A DNA stretch of 12,098 bases from Deltaproteobacteria bacterium (GTDB lineage: Bacteria > Desulfobacterota > Binatia > UBA9968), in assembly GCA_021323355.1 (NCBI GenBank), contig JAJONK010000150.1, positions 1-12,098 on the forward strand. The letters are read 5' to 3'. A program made the translations under genes and the position numbers. The notes below the pieces were generated by a model. The model saw only the letters and a list, made by a program, of their open reading frames with translations, made no database searches and was not told the origin of the DNA. Of this stretch, positions 1 to 5,677 are shown one piece after another (position 1 is the first letter of the stretch; each line of letters begins with the position of its first letter).

Positions 1-94
1 TCGCCCAGAACACGTTCACGCGCCAATCGGCAAAGCCGCGGAACAGGACCGGGATCAAACCGGACCCGACAATTGCGAGGAGCAAATAAATCAT
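1..94 (-). CDS. DMT/EamA-like transporter, N-terminal fragment
   Basis: Only the first 31 codons are inside the window; the gene leaves the left edge. The ATG at 94 reads MIYLLLAIVGSGLIPVLF followed by RGFADWRVNVFWA. This is a hydrophobic first membrane helix followed by a short polar stretch, the usual start of drug/metabolite-type (EamA-like) inner-membrane transporters. An in-frame TAG lies two codons upstream (GTG CTC TAG ACC ATG), so the start cannot be further upstream. No good ribosome binding site is visible. It lies on the same strand as the TRZ-type amidohydrolase at 332-1711 and could be transcribed with it. The family assignment rests on this short N-terminus alone; another small membrane protein is possible. 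Confidence 0.55.
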   Translation of the reverse strand, partial: MIYLLLAIVGSGLIPVLFRGFADWRVNVFWA

Positions 95-124
95 GGTCTA
101 GAGCACGCGGCTGAAACTCCCAAG

Positions 125-331
125 TTACAGGTTACACGCAACCGGCTCGCGTCCTTCTATTACTCGACGTGTTCGCGTCGGATATTCGCGGATAACCTCT
201 AGTGCACAGATCATCATGAACTCGCAAAGGCCCCCGCCCATCGTGCCGGGAGCAAGCATTTTCCACCAGCCCGGGTTGAGACCCGCCAGGCTCGATTTGC
301 GTAGCATCGTCCAAGACAATTCCACTAACAA
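125..331 (-). CDS. doubtful small hypothetical ORF
   Basis: A 68-codon open frame begins with TTG directly after the TAG of the amidohydrolase gene and ends 30 bases before the transporter ATG at 94. An internal ATG at codon 9 is an alternative start. Neither start has a convincing Shine-Dalgarno sequence. The product is unfamiliar to me; its middle part (GGGLCEFMMICALEVI) is hydrophobic. Third codon positions are fairly GC-rich, which mildly favours coding. The frame fits neatly into a possible operon between amidohydrolase and transporter, but chance or an eroded gene remnant explains it equally well. Confidence 0.2.
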   Translation of the reverse strand: MLVELSWTMLRKSSLAGLNPGWWKMLAPGTMGGGLCEFMMICALEVIREYPTRTRRVIEGREPVACNL

Positions 332-1711
332 CTAGAACGACAAATTGTTCACACGGTTCATCAAGTCACGGTTGGCCTGCTTGGCATCCGACAACAGTTT
401 TCCCTCATCGTGACGGCTCAGTTGGCGATTTCCCTCATCGTGACGGCTCAGTTGGCGATTGCGCATGAGTATCTCGCCGTCGACGATCACCGTTCTTACA
501 TCGCTTGCCTTGGCGCAGTGGACGATCTGGCTGAAGACGTCATTGATTGGCTGGACATGCGCGGTGTCTAAATCGACCAGAATCAAATCGGCGCGCTTGC
601 CGACCTCGAGCGTGCCGCAGACCGATGACAAGCCAAGAGCGGCCGCCCCGCCGGCAGTCGCCATTCGCAAAACCGCGTACGGCTCGATGATGCCGGCGTT
701 TTGATGATGAACTTTTTGCAGCAGCGACGCCGCCTTCATGGTATCAAAAAGATCTTGGGAATGATTACTTGCCGCCCCGTCGGTACCCAGGGCGACGTTG
801 ACACCCTGGCGCAGCATCTCCACAACGGGAGCGACACCGTCTCCGAGCATCATATTACTCACTGGATTGTGCGACACCGACGTGCCGGTTTGCTTGAGTA
901 TGGCGATTTCTTCTTTGGAAATGTGAACGGAGTGAGCGAAGATAGTGTTATTCCCAGGGATGCCGAACCGATGCAGAAACTCAACGACGCCCGCCGCGCC
1001 GTGTTCGTTTTGCACGCATTCCAACACCGACCTCGACTCGGCGACATGGGCGCTTATTCCGATTCCCGCAGCGTCTGCGAATCCACGAATCTGTTTGAGC
1101 AACGCCGGCGTGGTGTTGATCGGCGGCGTGTTCGGCCCGGTCATGAAGCTGAGTTTATCGTGGTATCTATGCCGCGAAAGAACCGATTCGATTCGAGCGA
1201 ATGCAGTTTCCGGCGTCTCGCGCGTGCAGTCCGGCACGATTTCTCCGGTGTCCATGATCGTCCGGGCAAATACCGACCGAAGCCCCGACTCTTCAATGGC
1301 CCGCACCGATTCAAACGCGCACTCCGGGTCGGGATTAAGGAAGTTATGTTCGCAGACCGTTGTCACGCCGCTGCGAATCGCTTCGACGCAACCGAGCAGC
1401 GAGCCGGTATAGAAATGGTCCGGTCGTAGCACCTGGGCAGCGCCATAAATGCGTTTCAGCCACGGCATCAACGGCAGGTCTTCCCAGACCGCCCGCAGCA
1501 GCACTTGATAGAGATGCGTATGGGCATTGATGAGCCCCGGAAGTAGAACGCAGCCGGCGGCATCGATGAGTTCACCGGAACCTACCGCGGCGGGCGCTCC
1601 CGCGCCGACGTCGGCTATAATGCCATCTTTCACCTGCGCATAACCATGAAATGATCTCTTCTCTTGCGTCATCGGCACAATCAAAGCGTTAGTAATAATC
1701 AGCTCGCTCAT
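332..1711 (-). CDS. TRZ/ATZ-type amidohydrolase (MtaD/SsnA/AtzA-like)
   Basis: A cytoplasmic metal-dependent hydrolase or deaminase of the amidohydrolase superfamily, 459 residues, a normal length for the family. Relatives deaminate S-adenosylhomocysteine/methylthioadenosine or guanine, or dechlorinate triazines; the substrate here is not determined. Seen in the sequence: the strand-1 metal motif NAHTH (His64, His66) after LLPGLI; SAHVAES (His222, Glu225); AHSVHI around residue 260; SHNPVSNMML (His281); and GTDGAASNHSQD with metal Asp311. The end of the catalytic domain has the typical G.LEVGKRADLILVD sequence. The ATG at 1711 is chosen over the ATG at 1738 because an AAAGGTG ribosome binding site sits about 7 bases upstream and the protein then starts with the usual MSELIITNALIV strand. 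The C-terminus carries a duplicated decapeptide (residues 418-437), described separately. It is divergent from the cupin at 2053. Confidence 0.88.
   Translation of the reverse strand: MSELIITNALIVPMTQEKRSFHGYAQVKDGIIADVGAGAPAAVGSGELIDAAGCVLLPGLINAHTHLYQVLLRAVWEDLPLMPWLKRIYGAAQVLRPDHFYTGSLLGCVEAIRSGVTTVCEHNFLNPDPECAFESVRAIEESGLRSVFARTIMDTGEIVPDCTRETPETAFARIESVLSRHRYHDKLSFMTGPNTPPINTTPALLKQIRGFADAAGIGISAHVAESRSVLECVQNEHGAAGVVEFLHRFGIPGNNTIFAHSVHISKEEIAILKQTGTSVSHNPVSNMMLGDGVAPVVEMLRQGVNVALGTDGAASNHSQDLFDTMKAASLLQKVHHQNAGIIEPYAVLRMATAGGAAALGLSSVCGTLEVGKRADLILVDLDTAHVQPINDVFSQIVHCAKASDVRTVIVDGEILMRNRQLSRHDEGNRQLSRHDEGKLLSDAKQANRDLMNRVNNLSF
399..460. repeat. perfect 30-bp tandem duplication inside the amidohydrolase gene
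   Basis: The 30-base unit starting tccctcatcgtgacggctca and ending gttggcgatt occurs twice head to tail (401-430 and 431-460), and the period extends to base 399. There are no mismatches. The unit is ten codons long and in frame, giving NRQLSRHDEG twice (residues 418-427 and 428-437 of the protein). It lies beyond the catalytic barrel in the C-terminal tail, so the protein probably tolerates it. Perfect identity suggests a recent slippage event or an allele that varies in copy number; an assembly error cannot be excluded. Confidence 0.95.
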
Positions 1712-2052
1712 TTCTCTGCACCTTTCCCGAGCCGCCATTAGAAATGGCTCAATTTAGTTCCCGGCTAGATCTGAAGCCTGGGTGGTTGCCGCAACATGCC
1801 GCTATGCGACACCCGAACAATATCTGACGACCCTTGCTTCAGCGCTGGAATTGACGACATCTTTCGCGCGAAGCAAGGCTTAATTGACGAAAAGTATACG
1901 CGGCCAACACAGTCGTCAACACACGAGATATTCTCCGGAGCAGTTAAGGTCGCAAGCAGACTAGCTCTTGACGAAACATCTGTCCTGGGAATAAGCTCGG
2001 AAACAGTTCGCCGTGGTCTCCCACGGTGAAAAATAAATAGGCGAGGTGATGC
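1712..2052. other. 341-bp divergent intergenic region
   Basis: This gap separates the minus-strand amidohydrolase from the plus-strand cupin and should hold both promoters. I see no conserved protein in any frame; the open frames here have unremarkable translations. Possible weak elements are a TTGACG (1968-1973) with a poor ATAAGC 17 bases later for the cupin. On the minus strand there is TTGACG (1914-1919) with TATACT 15 bases later, a short spacer, for the amidohydrolase. An inverted repeat near the cupin start is listed separately. Confidence 0.5.
2007..2030 (+). promoter_or_regulatory. inverted repeat upstream of cupin
   Basis: TTCGCCGTGG and CCACGGTGAA pair over ten positions (one G-U) around a TCTC tetraloop. 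The repeat ends 22 bases before the cupin ATG, just upstream of its ribosome binding site (GAGGTGAT). It could be a 5' UTR hairpin or a protein-binding dyad. It is not a terminator for the plus strand, because A-rich rather than T-rich sequence follows it. Confidence 0.35.
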
Positions 2053-2460
2053 ATGGCGCAAGAACCGAAAGTCTTTAAATACCAGACGCCGCAATTCGAC
2101 GGAGTCAAAAAAACCCTCCAGGTCTGCAACAGCGATCTAATGAAGGTCCAAGTGCAGGTGGTAAAGGATGGCGGCGAAAACAACTTACACTCGCATACCG
2201 GCGACGATGCTTTCTGGTATGTGATGAGCGGCACCGTAAAGTTTTATGGCGAGGGCGATGAAGTTATCGGCGAGTTTAACAAAGGCGAAGGCATTTTGAT
2301 CCCTCGTGGGTTTAAGTATTGGTTTGAAAGCTCGTCCAGCGAACCACTGGAAATTCTTCGCGTCACCGCCAAAGATCAGAAAGTCGAGAATCAACGAATT
2401 GACCACTCAGCGCAAAAGCAATGGATGGTCGATCAAAATACATTCGGCACTCGGCAGTAG
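2053..2460 (+). CDS. small single-domain cupin protein
   Basis: A 135-residue protein that is essentially one cupin barrel. Cupin motif 1 is visible as HSH (His46, His48) followed by DDAFWYVMSG, where Asp52 stands at the usual Glu position and Gly60 ends the motif. Motif 2 is GEGILIPRGFKY, in which Tyr89 replaces the usual metal-binding His. The metal site may therefore be altered or lost, and the protein may bind a ligand or act as an isomerase rather than an oxygenase. The ATG at 2053 has a GAGGTGAT ribosome binding site five bases upstream. It stands alone on the plus strand, divergent from the TRZ-type amidohydrolase, which is its likely functional neighbour. The exact activity is unknown. 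Confidence 0.85.
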   Translation: MAQEPKVFKYQTPQFDGVKKTLQVCNSDLMKVQVQVVKDGGENNLHSHTGDDAFWYVMSGTVKFYGEGDEVIGEFNKGEGILIPRGFKYWFESSSSEPLEILRVTAKDQKVENQRIDHSAQKQWMVDQNTFGTRQ

Positions 2461-2560
2461 GATATCGGATGGACCGCGCTCACCAGGACATCTAGACGTC
2501 TCTCTAACGCAACACCGTTAAGGCTCCGCATTCTTACTGATGGGACACGAGTTGGAGTTT

Positions 2561-2588
2561 TTGGTTGTTTTGTGTCATTTGCGATAAT
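2561..2588 (+). promoter_or_regulatory. possible promoter of the zinc-ribbon gene
   Basis: TTGGTT (2561-2566), a 16-base spacer and GATAAT (2583-2588) resemble a sigma70-type promoter with a good -10 and a weak -35. It would start transcription about 40 bases before the ATG at 2637. Confidence 0.35.
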
Positions 2589-2636
2589 TCCACGGATTGA
2601 TGTTTTTGGGTATGGCACTTGCTCCATTCGGCAACC

Positions 2637-2864
2637 ATGGAATTCATTTGCCAACATTGCGACGAAGTAGCCACAGGCGAGAAATACCGGGTGATCAGCG
2701 AAGAAAACGGCCTTGTATTTCTAAACATGGTCGTTTGCCGGTCTTGCCAGGAGCAGGCAAAACAACTCGGTTTGCGTGCCGAACGAATCACCTACAGTGA
2801 TCGTTCTCATTCTCGCCACTCCCCGCCCGCCGATCGATTGATGGTCGGGCATTCGCATTCATAA
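2637..2864 (+). CDS. small zinc-ribbon protein with His-rich tail
   Basis: A 75-residue protein beginning MEFICQHCDEV. Two CxxC pairs, CQHC (Cys5, Cys8) and CRSC (Cys34, Cys37), lie 25 residues apart with strand-like sequence between them (KYRVISEENGLVFLNMVV), which is the layout of a one-zinc ribbon. The tail after residue 57 is rich in His, Ser and Arg (HSRH and GHSHS), which could help hold metal. The ATG at 2637 is preferred over a TTG at 2619 because the ribbon then starts at the N-terminus as in similar miniproteins. No strong ribosome binding site is seen, so the start is uncertain. Such proteins often regulate or bind nucleic acid or partner proteins, but no function can be assigned. 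It is a single gene between the cupin and the convergent barrel gene. Confidence 0.65.
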   Translation: MEFICQHCDEVATGEKYRVISEENGLVFLNMVVCRSCQEQAKQLGLRAERITYSDRSHSRHSPPADRLMVGHSHS

Positions 2865-2886
2865 CTCTAGCTTGCCGCTCGTGCTG

Positions 2887-2917
2887 TGAGTGCCCGGACA
2901 TTCGTTCCGGGTACTCA
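2887..2917. terminator. hairpin between convergent genes
   Basis: The arms GAGTGCCCGGA and TCCGGGTACTC pair over eleven positions (one G-U) around a CATTCGT loop, and one further T-A pair extends the stem. It lies between the zinc-ribbon gene (ends 2864) and the barrel gene coming from the other side (ends 3034). No T-run follows on either strand, so it is a plausible 3'-end hairpin rather than a textbook rho-independent terminator. Confidence 0.35.
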
Positions 2918-3033
2918 TTGGGGAGATCGGCTGCGAACGTCCGACTTAACCCGCCGGAACGCAGGTCGGCTTGCTTTGAGTTATGCCGCAGATTCGGCGC
3001 GGTGTCTTGCCTGCCTAAAAGACCCATAGCCGC

Positions 3034-3897
3034 TCAGAACAGGTCGTGCTCAATCGAGAGATAGAGGAAAGCGCCGTAGTTGTCCGCTTTCCGATTGAGA
3101 CCGATCGGCGCTGCAGCCCCGGCAACAATTTGCAGCATCGGTCGATCGACGATCGCTGCGCGTAAGCCCGGAGACAGGACGGGCATGAACGTGCGTTCGT
3201 CTTTGCCATTGTCATCGATGCTTTCTTCAAAATCGCCGAGCCACTCCAGCATAAGATGCACACGGGGAAACACCGCGTAGATTGCACTTGCACCGAGGTT
3301 GTACGATACCAACGAATGTTCGGATGAAAGCCCGCCGCTGCCGAGACGCGCACGAGCATTCGGCAGGTAGGTCAATCCGAAGTTGGCATGCAAGGCGAAC
3401 TGCCCGGTAACCTTCTTGCTAAAAGGCAAACCCAATTCATAGCCGACAACTCCGTACCCGGTGCCGCGCCTACGACTGCCGGATGGAAGAATCAGGCTGA
3501 ACTTAGGAGCGAAAGCGGGTTTCGTTTCGTCCTCTTCCAGCAACTGATAGCGATAGTTGAGTAACACGTCGCCGAGTCCGTTTTGCCGATCGCCATTTTC
3601 AACCAGGTGATATGAAGGGATCGTGTAAGAAAATTGATGGTTTTGCGAGAATACCGGCCACTCTTGAGTGAAACTAAATTCCCAGCCACGTCGACGTGAA
3701 TCATTGATATAATGTGCCGTGAAAATATGTTGAACCACGCCCGGCTCTTGATTGTACGCCTCCTCGATCAAAAAGCTATTGTCCTCAATAACGTCAATCG
3801 GTCGTTCCTTCTGAGCCGCGACAAGACTTGCCGGAAATAAACAAATCACCAGTGACGTTATGATGCAGTAGAAGAAGTGAGTCAGCATGCAGGACAT
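3034..3897 (-). CDS. outer-membrane beta-barrel protein, MetA/phenol-degradation type
   Basis: A 287-residue protein with an N-terminal signal peptide (hydrophobic core about residues 8-27, likely cleaved near SLVAA-QKE). Alternating beta-strand patterns follow to a C-terminal IEHDLF that ends in Phe, the usual barrel-assembly signal. The segments NGLGDVLLNYRYQLL (residues 106-120) and APKFSLILPSGSRRRGTGYG (about 130-149) match the layout of the MetA/phenol-degradation outer-membrane family, in which relatives have been proposed to help hydrophobic or aromatic substrates enter. The ATG at 3897 has an AGGA ribosome binding site close upstream; the ATG at 3888 is an alternative. It lies 127 bases downstream of a periplasmic binding protein on the same strand, so the two may form one uptake unit. 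Substrate unknown. Confidence 0.75.
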   Translation of the reverse strand: MSCMLTHFFYCIITSLVICLFPASLVAAQKERPIDVIEDNSFLIEEAYNQEPGVVQHIFTAHYINDSRRRGWEFSFTQEWPVFSQNHQFSYTIPSYHLVENGDRQNGLGDVLLNYRYQLLEEDETKPAFAPKFSLILPSGSRRRGTGYGVVGYELGLPFSKKVTGQFALHANFGLTYLPNARARLGSGGLSSEHSLVSYNLGASAIYAVFPRVHLMLEWLGDFEESIDDNGKDERTFMPVLSPGLRAAIVDRPMLQIVAGAAAPIGLNRKADNYGAFLYLSIEHDLF

Positions 3898-4024
3898 ATT
3901 TTCCTATCCATCAAGCAGAGCTTGAACGCACCTGTATATCCAGCGAAGGTTAGGCGGTTGGAAGTTCTGTTCTCGGAGCTACTTGTCACAGTGTCATAAC
4001 ACGAAGGCGGAAAACGCTAGCCCT

Positions 4025-5029
4025 CTATCCCGGATAGAGTTCTTTAACGAATCCTTCCTTGATCAACTGCTCAAGCGGCGCGAGATCGTAAAATTGTTTA
4101 GGATCGGCGGTTTTGACCTTTGGATTTCGCGCCGCAATATCTTCCAACACCGATTCCATCTCTGGTTGGGTGATGGTCGGCACATTTCGAATATAGCCGA
4201 GCACGTAACTTTTAAAGGCGCTGTTTAAAAGTCTGGTGTCGGTGTTGCGCGTGTATTTGCCCAGCACTCGAACCGTGAAATCCGGATTGGCTTTGGCGTA
4301 TTTGATTCCTTCAAGAGTTGCTTTGAGGAACCGGTTTAACGTCTGCGGCCGATGTTTGATAAACGATCCGGTGGTCACCAGAGCGGTGCCGGGATAACGA
4401 TATTTGATTTGGCCAAGGTTCAATAATTCTTTATAGCCAAGCTCTTTGGCTCTCTCGAGAGTCGGCGATGAGATCAAGCCTCCCTTGATAACGCCCTGCT
4501 GCATGTAGAGCAAAATCTCCGGCACGCCGCCGGTTTGAACCATCTTGATATCGGTCGCGGGGTCGAGGCCAAACTCGCTGACGGCTTTTCTCAGGCCAAT
4601 GTCGGTGAGCGAGCCGAAGCGGCTTACTCCGAATGTTTTGCCCTTGAGATCCTGCACTCCGCCAATATCAGGAGTCGTCACAAGACTCATCGGCACGACA
4701 TTGATCGTTGTACCGATGATCGTCACATCGGCTCCGGATAGTCGGGAGAGAACGGCGGCGGCGCCGGAACCTTGTACGATCTGCGTGTCACCGGAAATCA
4801 GCGTGGAAATCGCCTGAGCACCGGAGACATAGACCGCGTTTACGTCGAGCCCGTACTTCTGGTAGATCCCCGCTTCTTTCGGTATCCAGGTCGAAACCGA
4901 TGTTGCGGCTATCGATGAATAGCAAACGTTTAGCTTCTCGAGTTCAGCGGCATGCGCAACAGTTAGAATCCGTGGCGAGATCAACAGCGCGGCGATTACA
5001 AACGCGCAAACAATTTTAATCCGCTTCAT
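4025..5029 (-). CDS. NitT/TauT-like ABC substrate-binding protein (A)
   Basis: A 334-residue periplasmic solute-binding protein of the SsuA/TauA/ThiY (NMT1-like) kind. The signal peptide runs from MKRIKIVCAF to about AHA at residue 27. The mature part starts with the usual first strand and helix: LNVCYSSIAATSVSTWIPKE, AGIYQKYGLDV, then SGAQAISTLISGDTQIVQGSG. The hinge region holds LKGKTFGVSRFGSLTD (residues 128-143), shared with the binding proteins at 9384 and 11501. The tail DPKQFYDL...IKEGFVKELYPG resembles the tail of the protein at 9384. The ATG at 5029 is chosen because the signal peptide begins there and a strong promoter lies just upstream, within the in-frame extension to 5149. No permease or ATPase gene is near. 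Followed by the outer-membrane barrel gene. Ligand unknown. Confidence 0.88.
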   Translation of the reverse strand: MKRIKIVCAFVIAALLISPRILTVAHAAELEKLNVCYSSIAATSVSTWIPKEAGIYQKYGLDVNAVYVSGAQAISTLISGDTQIVQGSGAAAVLSRLSGADVTIIGTTINVVPMSLVTTPDIGGVQDLKGKTFGVSRFGSLTDIGLRKAVSEFGLDPATDIKMVQTGGVPEILLYMQQGVIKGGLISSPTLERAKELGYKELLNLGQIKYRYPGTALVTTGSFIKHRPQTLNRFLKATLEGIKYAKANPDFTVRVLGKYTRNTDTRLLNSAFKSYVLGYIRNVPTITQPEMESVLEDIAARNPKVKTADPKQFYDLAPLEQLIKEGFVKELYPG

Positions 5030-5078
5030 GGGATATCTCTTCAGCAATCCATGTGACGCAAACCATTCACCAGCGGCG

Positions 5079-5107
5079 ACCATAGGAAAGGCTCCCGATG
5101 ATGTCAA
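5079..5107 (-). promoter_or_regulatory. sigma70-type promoter of binding protein A
   Basis: On the minus strand TTGACA (5107-5102) is followed by a 17-base spacer and TATGGT (5084-5079): a perfect -35, ideal spacing and a -10 with four of six consensus bases. Transcription would start near 5072, leaving a leader of about 43 bases before the ATG at 5029. The position excludes the longer in-frame start at 5149 for this transcript. Confidence 0.65.
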
Positions 5108-5274
5108 GGCGATCGCAGATTGCTTTGAGATTTCCCCAATGAAGAGCACAGGCGAGCGATCCGCTTAGGAGCACGCCGGCGAAGAGAACTGACCAAGACC
5201 CTGAACTACGGAAGAGGGTTCTCCGACGAAAAATTCTCGGATGCGAAATTTTTTACTGAGGGCTAGATTGGGAA

Positions 5275-5304
5275 AAGGGTGTCCCCGCTGCGAGGGACAC
5301 CCTT
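5275..5304 (-). terminator. rho-independent terminator after the zinc-finger gene
   Basis: AAGGGTGTCCC and GGGACACCCTT are perfect inverted repeats of eleven bases around an eight-base loop. On the minus strand the stem ends in TT and is followed by TT and then CCC, a short T-run. The hairpin lies about 70 bases after the stop of the zinc-finger gene (5374) and before the promoter of binding protein A, so it would separate the two transcripts. It could also be a dispersed palindromic repeat. Confidence 0.5.
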
Positions 5305-5373
5305 GGGTGCTAGCCACAAACTCGAACTGAGGAGGTAAAGCTCGAGCTGTGCTCCACGGAACACTAAATGCCG

Positions 5374-5574
5374 CTATCGCATTCGCGCCATGGCGAATTG
5401 TAGTTTTTTAAGCTCGCCTTCAAGATAGAGGTCTTTAATCTGATGCCGGTCGAGATGCGCGTCTAGGAGTTCCGCCGGAAAAATCTTCGTACCACATCGG
5501 TGGCAGAGTGCAGCATTATATGTGCTGTTCTCGCAACTAATCTGAATATATTCGGCCGTCTCTGATGTTTCCAT
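5374..5574 (-). CDS. C2H2 zinc-finger miniprotein
   Basis: A 66-residue protein beginning METSETAEYIQ. Residues 24-44 read CHRCGTKIFPAELLDAHLDRH with the ends at Cys24, Cys27, His40 and His44. This is C-x2-C-x12-H-x3-H with a hydrophobic residue (Ile31) four positions after the second Cys, the classical C2H2 zinc-finger pattern. A basic, probably helical tail follows (GELKKLQFAMARMR). The ATG at 5574 has a GAGGG ribosome binding site five bases upstream and is clearly better than the upstream GTG at 5628. It stands alone, divergent from the hydrolase gene at 5678 with about 100 bases between, and has its own terminator. A DNA- or RNA-binding or regulatory role is likely by analogy; the target is unknown. 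The spacing differs from the C-x2-C-x9-H of Ros/MucR regulators. Confidence 0.75.
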   Translation of the reverse strand: METSETAEYIQISCENSTYNAALCHRCGTKIFPAELLDAHLDRHQIKDLYLEGELKKLQFAMARMR

Positions 5575-5677
5575 TTTGTCCCTCTCTGTCGTGCATTTAC
5601 CACGCGTTTCCAGTGACGTAGCAATCACTATGCCGCGAGCAAAAGATTTGAAACGTGCCTTCTAAGGCGGCGATTTT

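Noticed and set aside
701..1429. Long open frame (242 codons) on the plus strand
   Set aside because: It lies entirely opposite the amidohydrolase gene, which has full family motifs, and its own translation has no recognisable domain.
1796..2029. 77-codon plus-strand frame in the divergent intergenic region
   Set aside because: No ribosome binding site, no recognisable sequence, and it occupies the space needed for the two divergent promoters.
2788..3027. 79-codon minus-strand frame overlapping the zinc-ribbon gene end
   Set aside because: Very rich in Arg, Asn and Ser with no domain-like pattern; it runs through the hairpin at 2887-2917 and overlaps a better supported gene.
5030..5149. In-frame 40-codon extension of binding protein A to a start at 5149
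   Set aside because: The signal peptide begins at the ATG at 5029, and a strong promoter lies inside the extension.
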